The position numbers and the translations under genes were made by a program. A DNA stretch of 64,000 bases from Agarophyton chilense (Eukaryota > Rhodophyta > Florideophyceae > Gracilariales > Gracilariaceae): positions 868,001 through 932,000 of the forward strand of contig JARGXX010000138.1 in assembly GCA_030374765.1 (NCBI GenBank). The letters are read 5' to 3'. This document shows positions 21,062 to 32,690 of this stretch, piece after piece (the first letter of the stretch is position 1; every line of letters begins with the position of its first letter). The notes beneath the pieces are model-generated. The model did not search any database and was not told the DNA's origin. It saw only the letters and a program-made list of their open reading frames with translations.

Positions 21062-24000
21062 TTAGCCGTCTGCAGGCATCGGCTCCTTGCGACGGCGCCA
21101 ATACCTGATACGGAAGTGTGGGGGTATTGCGACTGGGGGTTTGAGATAGTCCCCTTTTGGGCCCCAGCAGTACCACCTGACGGTGTACTTCGGACCATTG
21201 TAGGTTCGTGTGTTGCCCACAAGACGGTCAACCGAAAATTCTTCTGAGGTTTTGTCCTGATCTTTCGGGGGAACGCCACCTCGAGGGTTCATATGTTCCG
21301 AGTTGGGAGCTTTGTTTGTGGGAGCCGGGTCGGGAGCTCCCGCTGTTACCGTGTGAGGTTCCATTTCCGTCCCTGTTAGAGGGTTGTTATCCGGATCATC
21401 CCGTCGTAGTTCATCATTCACCTCAATTAGGGTGGGGTCCTTCGAGGGTCGAGTGCGCAGAGCTACCGCTCTGGGCTCTTGGGCTGAGGTGCCTGCCTCC
21501 ATGCGATGTTGAACCGTTTCAGCTGCTACCGTAATACGGTCAATTGATATCGTATTCGGGATTCCGTCTTGTTCAACCCTAACGGTGTGGTCTGATGCGT
21601 TCAATACCTTATAATGTCCCACTGATTTGTGTAGAAGCTTCGAATTGATATCTCTGTCAATAGCTTCATCGTCTGCTTCATCAACCGGTCGTGGTCTTTT
21701 ACCTGAAGGTGGTTTGTCTATGTAGACATAATGTCCCGAAGATACAGAGACCACTTTAGGTACCCTACGGTCGTAGTCGGCCTTGTACCGCTTCTGGGCT
21801 GCTGTGAGGCGGCTCTCTGCACGTTTGACAGCCCTCCTCAACCTCACAAGGGTATTTCGATTGACTTAGGCAGGGGTCAGTGTGCCAGCTGCAGTGCTGG
21901 CGGTATGATCTCTTTGCACTACAATACCTGGGGGGTGTCGCGAAAGAACCAAATCAAAGGGAGTGGTCTGCGTTGACCGGTGTACCTGAAGGTTATAGGA
22001 GTAGGTGAGCGGTTGCACCAGCTCATCCCACCCAGTTTGGTGCTTTCACGTATAGTGTCGTAGCCTTTATACCAATGTGTGGTTAAAGCGCTCGACCTGT
22101 CCGTTCGTCTGCGGGTGGTAGGCAGTAGTGAAATAGTGCTTGATACCCAAAAGGTTACATATTGCTTCGAAGAATTTCGATGCCAGGTTTGAACCATTAG
22201 CGGTAAGTAGGTACAGTGATGCACCATACGGATAGACCCAATTGTTGAGGAACGCGATCGCCAGCGTTGTTGACTTCGTCTCCTTGAAAGGTATCGCTCT
22301 CGTGAGCTTCGAGAACCCGTCTGTGATCACTAGAATGTGTTGATACCCGTTCTTGGTCTTGGGAAGTTGTCCTAGAAGGTCTATCGCAACAAACTCCAGC
22401 GGACCCGTTGCTGGAAACAGCTTGAGGTACTTTCGATGCTTTCGAATACCACCGCGGAAACGAACACAGGATTCGCATTGTCTTACGAAATTATAGACAT
22501 CATGGGCCATATGAGGCCAATAGAACCGTTTCTTCAAGGTGTCATACATCCTGGTGGCACCGGGGTATTCCGATAGTCGTCAGTAGTGCGCGAGATACAA
22601 GACTCTCGGGCGCAGTGCCTTCGGAACCACCTTTTGAAGGCTACCATCCAAGCTTGACCTTCTCACGACGTACCCATTGTGGTCCACATCGAACGATGAT
22701 CCTTTGGAACCAATTTGGTCAGCCAGGGTTCTGCAGTACGCATCCTGGGCCTGTTCTCGTAGAAACTCCTCTCGGGTTACGGGCATGATGTTCGTTTCCT
22801 CTAGGGCCAGTATCTGCGTTGGTATGTCGGTGTTCCGCAAAGCGCCTTCTTCAGGTAAGTCCCAACATCCTTCTAGGTGTTCGCCGGTACCATTTTGGTT
22901 TGATGATACCCAAAAGCAAGGGATGTCATCGTCCACAGGTTCTGTCTCTAACCCTGAGGAGTTTAAGCGTGATATAGCATCAGCTATGTTGTGCTTGATA
23001 CCTGGACGGTATTGTACGTCGTATTCAAACTCCGACAGTCTCAACATCCAACGGGCAAGTCTACCAGACGCATCTGCGAGTCAGAGGATCTCCCTTGAGG
23101 AGTCGTGGTCCGTGCGCAACGTAAAGCGCTCACCATACATGTATGGACGGAGCATCAACATGCTCCACACTACTGCTAGACATTCCTTCTCGGTCACCGT
23201 GTAATTCTGCTCCGCCTCATTCATAGCGCGGCTCCAGTACTCTATAGGAAATTTGTCTCCGGTGTGCTGCTCCTGTATGAGATAACAACCAATTTGGGCA
23301 TGGGATGCATCTGTATCCAGCGTGTATAGTAGACCTGTTTTCGGTAACGCTAAGATTGGCGGCGACAACAGCGCTCGTTTCAATTCCTCAAAGGTATCCA
23401 TTTCGTCGTTCGATAGATTTTCAAACCATTCAGGTTCACTTTTCTGGAGCTTCTTGTTGAGGGGAGCCTCTATTTTTGCGAATCCCTTCACGAAGCGACG
23501 ATAGACGTTGCATAAACCTATAAAGGATCGTACGTCTGTCTGGGATCGTGGCAACTTTACCTCCAGTACGGCTCTAATGTTGCTCGGCGAAACCTCTAGG
23601 GTACCAGGGCCTATGATGTGGCCCAGGTATTCAACCGTTCTGGTAAAGAAGACGCATTTGCGTAGCTTCAGCGTCACCCCCGCCTCAGCTAGGAGGGTTT
23701 GTACGGTGCATACGTGTGCAAAATCCTCTTCTACCGATCTGGAATAGATGATTACATCATCGATGTATACCAAGGCGGTTGTCCGTTTAACCTTAGAAGG
23801 GATGATGTCCAGAGCCCTTTGAAAGGTGGCTGGAGCATTTCACAACCCGAAAGGCATCCGCATGAAGCGAAACAAACCTGCATGGAACGTGAAGGTCGTT
23901 TTGTCTCGATCTTCCTCACCTACAGGTACCTGCCAATAACCACAATTGGCATCCAACGTGGTAGATATCTGTGCATCTCCCAAAGAGTCGATGCACTCAT

Positions 24001-25260
24001 CCATTCTAGGTATCGGGTACGAATCCCTGACGGTCACGCTATTGAGCCTCCTGTCGTCCACGCAGAACCTCAAACGGTTACTCCCTTTCTTATGAACCAG
24101 AACCACGGGACTAGCCCAATCTGAGTTGGCTGGTTCAATTACACCTTCTTGGAGCGTTCGCTCCACTTCCTTGAATTCTACATCTCTCGCCTTCGGACCT
24201 GCACGGTATGGTTGCTGATAAATCGGGTTTGAGTCAGAGAGAAGCTCGATGCAATGCTGTGTGGCCTTAATTTGGCCCAGATAGCCTGACCACATGGTTT
24301 CGAACTCCACCAGAAGGTCGATAATACGGCCCCGCAGTTGGCCGTTTTCTTCACCGATCTGGACTGTATCTTGCCATTGCCTCTCAGGGTCAGGTTTCTC
24401 TTCTTTGTCTACCGATGCCTTATCGGTTAGCTTTGCTTCCAAGTTGGTATTTATCGATACCTTTGTGGCTGTGGACGCATTTGCGCAGCCCCCTTCCTTA
24501 CCGAAGGCGACCTCGCCAATATCAGTGTGAGCTGCGGTGAAGACCCCTTGTGGTGCCGGTACTGCGATGCCAACATTGGTATTTTTCGGCAACTTCACGT
24601 CGTGACTGCTGAAGTTACTGAGACACAGCTTAAAGGGTTGGTTTGGGATGTTGTCGACAATCCTGTTGGCCATCAAGGTGAGGTGTCAATGTGCTAACCT
24701 CGGATGGTTTTGTAGTCTGACCAGCCCAGGGGTCGCACACGACACCGGTACCAATATTTGGTTCACTGGCCGGATAATAACCTGTTTGGTAATGCGCACT
24801 TTGTTGGAGACCGTTTCGGTGGATATCGTCTTCTTCGGTTTGACGAACCATCCCCGTTTGGTTTCCGTATTACCTAAAATGGCAATTCGTCCCCCCTGAC
24901 GTAGGGCGACGGTATGGGAACCAGGAAGGATTGCATTGACATGTCTGTCAATGAAGTTCGTATCTAGTAGGCAGTCTGTTGGTAAACCGTCGACAACAAA
25001 GAATTGCAGTCTTACTTTCAGGTGTACGAGCTGCACCACAGTGGTAGGCATACCTGGAAGGTTTAATGGGCGCTCATTTGCATCCGCCAGCGGGTTGTTG
25101 TCGGGAGGTCGGCTCAAGTTACGAAGTACCGCCTCAGGTATGACGCGGGAGTTCAGGACGTTTGGGCCGGCCCCCGTATCCAACACTCAGGTGACCGGAA
25201 CCGCAAGGCGATCGGAGAAACACATTGAAGCACGTACTTTATAGTTATTGTACTTCATAT
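21062..25260 (-). pseudogene. E1 pol (PR-RT-RNase H-INT-chromodomain)
   Basis: One frame over 4.1 kb, broken only by stops: TGA at 25187, 24686, 23840, 23081, 22580 and 22046, TAA at 22067 and 21866. Protease: LDTGAGPNVL (active-site Asp kept). RT: RMPFGL and VYIDDVIIYS (catalytic Asp pair kept). RNase H: DTDASHAQIGCYL and TEKECLAVVW. Integrase: zinc-type CESCVRF, VAIDLLGQLP, then LLTANGSNL where the second catalytic Asp is Ala, and NGQVERFNHTL. A GPY-like block (SVGHYKVL) and a chromodomain follow. So most active sites survive but the integrase triad is lost. Confidence 0.88.
21065..21250 (-). other. E1 chromodomain at the pol C-terminus
   Basis: Residues reading EEFSVDRLVGN...YTVRWYCWGPKGD...PPHFRIRYWRRR fit the chromodomain pattern: a strand pair with aromatic V-R-W-Y, then a C-terminal helix. 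In chromoviruses this module directs integrase to histone-marked chromatin. The aromatic cage is only partly recognisable. Confidence 0.65.
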
Positions 25261-25499
25261 GACAAACCGGGACTGGTTGTGACGTGTTCTCTTCCACTTT
25301 CAAGGTTCTGGGTATCGATTGGCTTTCCAATTGCAGGCTGTGTTCGGCCATTACGCCAACCATTCGGTGTTTTCCTCCTGTACGGGAGGGGTTGAGTCCA
25401 AGTTGGGTGTTTCCTCGATGGTATTGACCTGTACCGGTGTACGGGGTTGGAACCTATTTGGTGCCTGCGTTCAAGACCCATAGAGGCGTTGGTGATTCT

Positions 25500-27573
25500 G
25501 CATGCGAGACTGAATTAACTGGTCTCTCATCCCTGGAGGTAAGTTAGCGCAATTGTTTTCCAAATGGTCTGTCGCGAGACAGAACCAGCAAACGAGGCCT
25601 CCGGTTTGGGGGTCTCGCGTTACCATTGAGGGGGGCTTCCACACCTGGGTGGTTGGAGCAGTGGCGTAGGATGTGGGTGGCTAGTTATGGGAGCTCGCTC
25701 CCGGGAGCTCGCTCCCTGCATCCTCTGCGAGCTTATCGCACTTGGCGGCGATTGTACAGAGTTTGGTGTACGCGTTGACGACCAATTTCCTACCGTCGAA
25801 GGTTTCGAGAACCGCCCCTGGATCGCTACCAAGTGGATAGTGGTTCCTGTAGGTACTTCGATGTGCGAGCTACCCTCTGAGGTTGTGGTGTCTTCAATTT
25901 CCCAGACCAACCTTTTCGATTTATCGTTCGAGGTTGCAGGCATGGCTGGTCTCTTTCCCAGCCGAAGGGTATCTCCAAGGCCCTGGAAGTATCGAGCCAG
26001 CCCATTGTAGTCTACTTTTCGGGTAGTGGCCAGGTAATTGCGTACCTGGGAACGGATCGCTTTGTCGACATTGTCGGCAAATAGCGACTTTAACCTAGAG
26101 GTAGTGAACACATTACCACAACGGGTTGCCAGATTCCAAGGAGCGAGAGAAAACTCCGATTCGGTTTGCCCAGACCGTTGATGGTAAGCGAGGACTTCCG
26201 AGTAATTCTCTTGGATAATATCATCGGTGGCGTATGTTTCCAAAAGGTAATTGACCACCTCTGGGTGTGACTCCAACATCTCCGTGCCATCCTCATCTAT
26301 CGCTAAGGTATTGCCGCGGAGCCTACCCTGCAGCAAGTAGTATGATTGTCCTTTAAGTTAAAACTGAAATAGTCACATAACAGCGCCCTCGGAAAAACCA
26401 TTTTGGTCACTTGCAATCTTGAACTTCTGTAGAAACTCAATCACCGCAATAGGATCCGTACCTGTGAAGGTTGTGTCACCCATTTGGAAGCTGAGCTTCT
26501 TGTGGTGCTTAGTAATCTTCTGAGCAACCTCGTCGGTGTATTCAGAAGACTTATTGATCAACCGATAAGTCCTGTAATCAACCGTTTTGGTGAACATATC
26601 GTTCAACGGTTGGTGCACCTCCAGGTCCCTTTCTGTGCCCGACTCAGAGTCGGGCGACTCATTGTATCTCTTTTTACCCTTTCGGTTCTTTCTCCAAGAC
26701 TTCTTCGTCGACCTGTTCGGTTTCCTCTTCTTCTTAGCTCTACGGTCATCATCCGACGATGAACTCGTATCGGAACTGGAGTCTCACAAGTCGGGATCTG
26801 AATCATCCTCTCGATTCTTTCCCCTCTTCGTCCTACGCTTCTTCCCTTTTCGGTTTCTTCGTCGCCCATCCAACGAGTCCGACGAATCGTCCTTGGTACC
26901 ACCTCCATGGGTACCCTTTTGAACGAAACCAGTAATTGGTGGCAGATAAATGTCTTGAGGATCTACCTTCCCCAGGACCTCTTGACTCTGCCTTGGATCT
27001 TGTAGGTATTCACTATCAGTAGGTAAGTGTTTGGAATGGTGGAATGACCCATTTGGAACCCTTGTGGTATGCACTTTGTGATGTTCACCTGTGTAGTTCG
27101 GGATTCTGCGAATCCCTTGGAAACCCAAAGGTCCTGCACAGTGCGGTAAACATGCTCTCTAGCATCTGTAAAGAGATACAGTTTCACCATTTCCGGTATC
27201 CTGCCGATAGCTCTTGAGCTGCTCGGTCAACCACAACACGGGTAAATGCATCGACGTCCATTGAGGGCGGAACCATCCGGGTATCCGACTCCTCCTTTAA
27301 GGTTAATGCATCCTCGACTGCGAGGGTGACGAGCGCTTTCGCTCGCTCTTCGAGCTCAGGCCATAGCTCCTCCGCTGCAACCTCAATTGGTAATTCCCTT
27401 TGAGGTTCCGTTGCCATAGGCGGCGGACCATGTACCTTTAGGGTTTTGTCCCGAGGGTGCCGGAGCAGCTCCTCGGGATTTTCCAGAATCAGTTGAGCCG
27501 ATGGGGCTCCTTTAAAACCTTTATAGCTTGGCCGGGCGCTCGAACTACGCTTATTCCTTTTAGGTCGTTCCAT
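25500..27573 (-). pseudogene. E1 gag
   Basis: Starts at ATG 27573 (MERPKRNKRSSSARPSYKGF). One frame change occurs near 27128-27184, then one frame runs to 25620 with TGA 26784, TGA 26373 and TAA 26358. It contains a Ser/Asp and Lys/Arg-rich basic tract (KKRKPNRSTKKSWRKNRKGK), the conserved gag core (DYRTYRLINKSSEYTDEVAQ; FLQKFK; LLETYATDDII) and, after another frame change, a perfect CX2CX4HX4C zinc knuckle (CWFCLATDHLENNC, 25549-25590). The basic tract may act as nuclear localisation signal. The core matches E2 gag. Confidence 0.8.
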
Positions 27574-27699
27574 TTGTGACCAATAGTGGTATCCTGGATT
27601 GCTTTACGGGATTTCCTGAAACCGAATAGGTGTACGAGCGTCCAATCCTTCTCGGCATCTCGTGTGAACCGTGGAGGTACGACGAAACCTAAGAATACT

Positions 27700-27720
27700 T
27701 TCTAAGTCGGGAGACCACAA
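27700..27720 (-). promoter_or_regulatory. E1 candidate primer-binding site
   Basis: On minus, three bases after the 5' LTR the sequence reads TGGTCTCCCGACTTAG. It begins TGG as expected for pairing with a tRNA CCA end; the primer tRNA cannot be named from sequence alone. Confidence 0.5.
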
Positions 27721-28354
27721 TGTCGTACAATCACCTGTGGGGTATGCTACTGTCCTGTCTCGGGAGCGTAGTGACGCTCAACCGTAGGCAGAGTGTTGAA
27801 GCTCAACCTTAGAAGGAAGAAGTAGTAAAATTCGATGGTAACAGGGCACCGTGAAAACCCGCAGGGGCAAACGGCGGGGCAACTAGCCTATACCGTGTAG
27901 GTGAACGATGGTAGGCGTCGACGCGCGGGAAAGCCTGTGTGGTAGTTGAGAAACGATGAACCAAAAGGTATATTCGTGACCCAAGTGGTTCCTATCTTTA
28001 TCAGATTAGGGTGGGGGAGGTGCAGTTCCCTATATGCGGTGGACTGCACTCTTCAGATCACCCGGGAGGTGATAGCAAGGCACGGTCTCTGACCTAGTGT
28101 CAGAGACCTGGCCAGCACTGGCTAGAGTGTTAGGTGGCCACTACACTACTGTACTAAAATAAATAAAATTAAAATTACAAGTACTAACAATTGCTCAACC
28201 AGAAGGTACATGTCAACACTACACGTGGCTGAAAACACCTAGATGGTAGCTCGCCCGGAGCTGCGTGGCCGATGATCCCTCGCATCCATCACCTACAATG
28301 TCAGTGTAGTATATTGACAACCTCAAAGGTCAGACCTTCTGCCACTATACGACA
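27721..28354 (-). repeat. E1 5' LTR
   Basis: 634 bp, TGTCGTACAA...TATACGACA, the partner of 17112-17745, same length with scattered point differences. It should carry the promoter for gag-pol on minus. Its right end directly abuts E2 gag sequence. Confidence 0.93.
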
Positions 28355-30227
28355 AGCCCACGTGGATTCCATTATGAACGGGCGACTTGCTACGGGGATC
28401 ACTGACCATACGGATTATCTCATCACGCGAATCGTCCTTAAGATAATGGAATCTGCGTTATTCACAGGCTCCCTCCTGCGGGCCGTTCAAGGAGCAGTCA
28501 CCCGCCAGGCAGGCAATTTGGTCCCTAGAACCACCCCACCACAAATAAACCATCCAGTCTCCATATGGAAACTCCCTACCGAACCCCCAGGAGTTGCAGA
28601 ATTATCCGCCCCTCGCCGGGAATACCATCAGGAAAACCCCATGGTGGGGCAATCCAGGAGCAGAAGAGAAACTTCGCGTCTTAATGAGAGACAGATTTTC
28701 CATCAGAAGAATCCAGGCGAGGAACAAGCGAGGAGCAGAAGAGAAGCTCCGCGTCTAGAAGAGAGACCGCTTGCCCCACCCGACAGATTATATGAGGTAC
28801 AGCGACCTCAGGACTGCATCGGATCTGATAGAGAGATCGATTCTTTAGGTCCCTACTCCGCTGGAAAGAAAAGAAGCAACCGTAGGAGAAAGAAGAAAAG
28901 AAGTAGCAAGAGAAGAGACCATTCGGACACGAGTGATTCCGAATCAGCCTCAACCGAAACGACCGACTCGGAAGTAGATGAGGCTGACGTTCGAGGCCTC
29001 AGACAACTGACAACAACCAACGAACTTTTCCTTAAGATTCTAGACTACCGGAATTACCGGCTAGCCGACAGGTCCGCGAAATATTCTGGTTCGGTGGCTC
29101 GCAGAGTCGCCAAATGGGCCAAACGGATGCAACTAACCATTACGGACAAGTTCTCGGGTGCCGATCCCATTGCTGTCTTTAAGTTTCTCAGTTTATTCCG
29201 TACAGCCTGCGATAAGAACGGTGTTCACGAGGGCGCCACTCTGTACCTTTTCCAATTCTTCCGTACAGGACAGTTGCGTGGCCGAGTGGTTTCGAAGATA
29301 TCGGGCACAACTGACCTCGTCGATGCTCAAGACCGTGAGCTCCTCAGGTTTTACCCTCAGGTTGTTCATTACCTCTTGGAAACTTACGCCACGGATGACG
29401 TTGTAGTGGATGCCCACCAGGAAGCCGTCTCCATTAGGCAGAGCTCCAACATGACCGAATCGGCTTTTGCAGACGACCTATGGAAGAAGGCTTACCGATG
29501 TGGAAACGTGTTATCCGAATGATGGCTTAAACGTCACTTAATCACGGGATTGCTCCCTGCCCTTCGGACACATGTGCAAAATTACCACACGGAAAACCCG
29601 CAATACTCCTTCCGAAGGCTCGCTACATACGCCGAGGTTTATTTCAAAACCTACACGACCTCCAGGTGCAACGCTGATAGAACCAGAAGACACGCAAGTC
29701 CATTGCGTAAACCCAACCAAGCCCATTTGGTTAGCTCCACGCAGTCGGACATGGATGCATCACTTCATTATGCCAATTCGGGAGATGTCCTCGCGGTCAA
29801 TTTCAGTGTTCCTCCGTCCCAACCCCCATCATATACCTCCCAGGGAACTAGAGCGACCACTGGACCACCCACACACAAGTATTCTCCCTTTCCGCCCCGC
29901 AAGAACGTTTTTGTTTGCTCCCCAAGGGCTTGCTTCCTCTGCCTTTCCGTGACCCAACCTTGTTGGTGTACGAAATATCTGCCCAAGGACGCACGTAAAA
30001 ACCTCCTAGCCCTAAGGGAAGAAAATTACCGGGTGCAGAGATCCGAAGGATTGTATAACAGGGCACAGCAACGAACCACAGGGACCCCTGGAAGCTCACG
30101 CTACGCCAAGCCTCCGGACACTCCCATCAAAGCCCCAAAGGTCCACGCCATTGTAGATCCTACGGACGACCCCGTAGAAGAACCCTATCCTCAGGAAGAA
30201 ACGGAAACCCCATCGGAAAACTCCTAG
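28355..30227 (+). pseudogene. E2 gag
   Basis: One frame over about 620 codons with a single TGA at 29520 (CGNVLSE*WLKRH). The start is lost at the E1 junction; codons left of 28355 are LTR sequence. It contains SRSRRE repeats, a basic tract (KKRSNRRRKKKRSSKRRDHS), an acidic Ser/Thr tract, and the core ILDYRNYRLADRSAKYSGSV and HYLLETYATDDVV shared with E1. The zinc knuckle is degenerate (ACFLCLSVTQ). It ends at TAG 30225. Confidence 0.8.
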
Positions 30228-30397
30228 ACGGACGACTTGAGGCAAATCATCCCTCTTTAGGCCCCTGCCTCAACCAATTGGACGGAAATGAGTCAAAGAA
30301 CTCCTCACCTCCAAATACGAACAACTCACAATAGACCACTCAGGATGAACCACAATTTGAACACAGTAATGATCCCGTCTGTATCCTCAGGAAAGAG

Positions 30398-30872
30398 AAC
30401 TATAAAGTTCGAGTAACCGTAGGACTTCGTTCCAACAACTCTCGAGTGACCACAGCTGTATTGCACACAGGCGCTGGTTCCAACTTAGTCCATCCTAAGC
30501 TACTTTCACTGGGTTGGTAAGATTTCGTTCAGGCAAGGAAGACCCCAAGGATTACCGATGCGTAACGTAGACCAATGGAAACTATAGGGATACTACCACT
30601 TTACCTAGTTCAGACAATTCAAAGTCAGCACGTGGATCCTTGTATGTCCTAACTTGGGCGCTGAGGCAATCCTAGGAACTTCTTTTATCGATCGGTACAT
30701 CAAGGCCATTTATCCAGGCTTTAGAAAAGTCGCGTTCTACCGCGCACCTTCGATCTCCATAACTGGTTCCGCCCCAGGGCCAGAAGCTAACCGCAAACGA
30801 GCAGTTGTCTTCGAAAACACGAATTCCAATAAGGTTCGCCTGTCAAAGGCCATAACGATACCGCCGATGACC
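30398..30872 (+). pseudogene. E2 protease region, active-site Asp lost
   Basis: The strand NYKVRVTVGL matches E1. The active-site motif reads VLHTGAGSNLV, where E1 has LDTGAG and E3 has LDTGAA. The Asp to His change alone would inactivate an aspartic protease. Several stops follow; a later part (ILGTSFIDRYIKAIYPG) matches E1 (LLDTNFIDRHVNAILPG). Confidence 0.75.
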
Positions 30873-31086
30873 TAAATCACTGTATCGGTCCATTCCCAGT
30901 CTTCAGATCTGGTAACGATTCAGAACCACCCGAAAACGGTTCTGAAGCACCTTACCTTGATGGGGAATGCAGTAATGGACATCCACCCAAACAGCTTTTT
31001 GGTCAAAATCAGTAACTTCCGAGATAAACCGTGCGGTTACCTAAACATAAAGTGATTGGTATCACTCTACCCGCGCATGGATAACC

Positions 31087-32681
31087 TTGCGACGCCAACT
31101 CCCGACGAGGACGTCCACTCTTGGGAGGGGACAGTCGCCATCGGCGCAGAATTCGAATCCTATAGGTCCCAGGTACTTGATCTCCTCAGGGAATACCAGG
31201 CCATGTAGTCAGGTATATTACGCACAATCGGAGCCACTACACAACGCATTGACCTTCAGGATGATGCTAAACCACAGTTCCAGCACCCATACCGTACCGG
31301 CCTTAAGGGTAGGGAAATTGTCACCGACCAGATAGGCAAGATGCGCAAAGCTCAAGTTTAGAGCCGGCGCCTCCAAACAAATCCGAATGGGCAATTCCCC
31401 TTGTCTTCGTGGCGAAGAAAGATGGCTCCGTCAGGTTCTGTGTCGACTACAGGAAGCTGAACGCAGTAACCAAGAGGGACTCATACCCGAAAGCCCGCAT
31501 GGACGACTGTCTGGATTCCTTAGGCGAAACTGTCGTATTTACCACACTGGACGCTAACTCCGGATACTGGAAAATCTATTTGGCCGAAGATGCGAGAGCG
31601 CTGACAATCTTTACCACCCATGAAGGTCTGTTCAGATTTACTTGCATGCCCTTTGGTTTGAAGAATACACCAGCCACTTTCCAAAGGGTAATGGACATCA
31701 TACTGTCAAGAGTCAATTGGAAGTTCGCCCTGGTCTATTTGGGTGACGTTATAATCTTCTCACGGACCGTAAAGGAACACTTTCGACACGTGAAGAAGGT
31801 TCTAACAATCCTACAGGACACTGGAGTAACACTGGGGCTCTGCAAATGCGCTTTCTTCCAGGCCTCAGTGGACTATCTGGTTCATGTCGTCCTCCCAGGA
31901 AAGCTAAAGGTGGCCACACGGACCACAAATGCAATTCGCCAGGCAAAGCCTCGAAGGAGCCACACGGAACTACGATACTTCGGGGGCTTTTGCAACGTTT
32001 ATCGACGGGCTGTCCAGGCGATTGCCAAGATCTCGGCCTCTCAACGCGATGCTGAAGAAGGGAACACCTTCGGAGTTCGAAGCTCTTACCGACGACAAGT
32101 ACGAGCAATTTCAGACCCTAAAGTACAAATTGCTGAACCCGCCAACATTGGTTTTACCAAAGCCCAATAGACCTTTTGTCCTGGGCACAGATGCCTCTGA
32201 TGCCCAAGTGGGTTGTGCACTGCTACAGGAACAGGAGTCACCGAAGGACTATCGACCTATTGGCTACTGGACCAGAACGCTCACCAGCGCGCAGCGAAAC
32301 TACAGTACGACCGAAAAGGAATGTCTAGCCATCGTATGGTCCGTACTGACACTACGCCCGTACCTCGAGGGAACTAGGTTTACCATTGGGACAGACCACG
32401 ATTCACTCCGCTGGCTACTCAATATGACCGATGCATCAAGTCGCCTCGCTCGGTGGCGCCTCAAGCTGTCCGAATGTGACTACGAGATAACCTATGGGCC
32501 AGGCATCAACCACCAGGCAGCAGATGCCCTGTCACAAGTCATTACCGAGGGAACTGATGATACCCAATTGGACGACCTAATTCCAACCCCCTTTAAAGAT
32601 GATGGACCTCAAAACTATACGGAATCAGATGACCTTATGGGTAAGGTGCAATCGGAGGACCCTGAGGTAAAAGCGAACTAA
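31087..32681 (+). pseudogene. E2 reverse transcriptase and RNase H
   Basis: RT: VRFCVDYRKLNAVTKRDSYP, TLDANSGYWKI, CMPFGLKNTPATFQRV and VYLGDVIIFS, in which the first Asp of the catalytic pair is Gly. A frame change near 31929-32170 leads into RNase H: GTDASDAQVGCALLQEQ, TEKECLAIVWSV, GTDHDSLRWLL and NHQAADALSQ. So RT is inactive both by frameshift and by active-site loss. Confidence 0.85.
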
Positions 32682-32690
32682 TTATACCTA

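Larger units (their letters stand above)
17112..28354 (-). mobile_element. E1: Ty3/gypsy chromovirus with two LTRs and antisense ORF
   Basis: An 11.2-kb element read on minus: 5' LTR 27721-28354, candidate primer-binding site, gag (27573 to about 25500), pol (25260-21062: protease, RT, RNase H, integrase, chromodomain), then a long plus-strand ORF (18907-20661), polypurine tract, 3' LTR 17112-17745. Domain order PR-RT-RH-INT defines Ty3/gypsy; the C-terminal chromodomain defines a chromovirus. All coding parts carry stops, so it is not autonomous. No 5-bp target duplication is seen (CGAGG left, AGCCC right), so one flank was probably rearranged. Confidence 0.9.

Noticed and set aside
18907..25260. 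Alternative genetic code with TGA as a sense codon
   Set aside because: TGA is frequent in E1 frames, but nuclear-type genes end properly in TGA (for example cyclophilin and the Cys-rich genes), E1 also carries TAA and TAG stops, and TGA aligns with different residues; decay is simpler.
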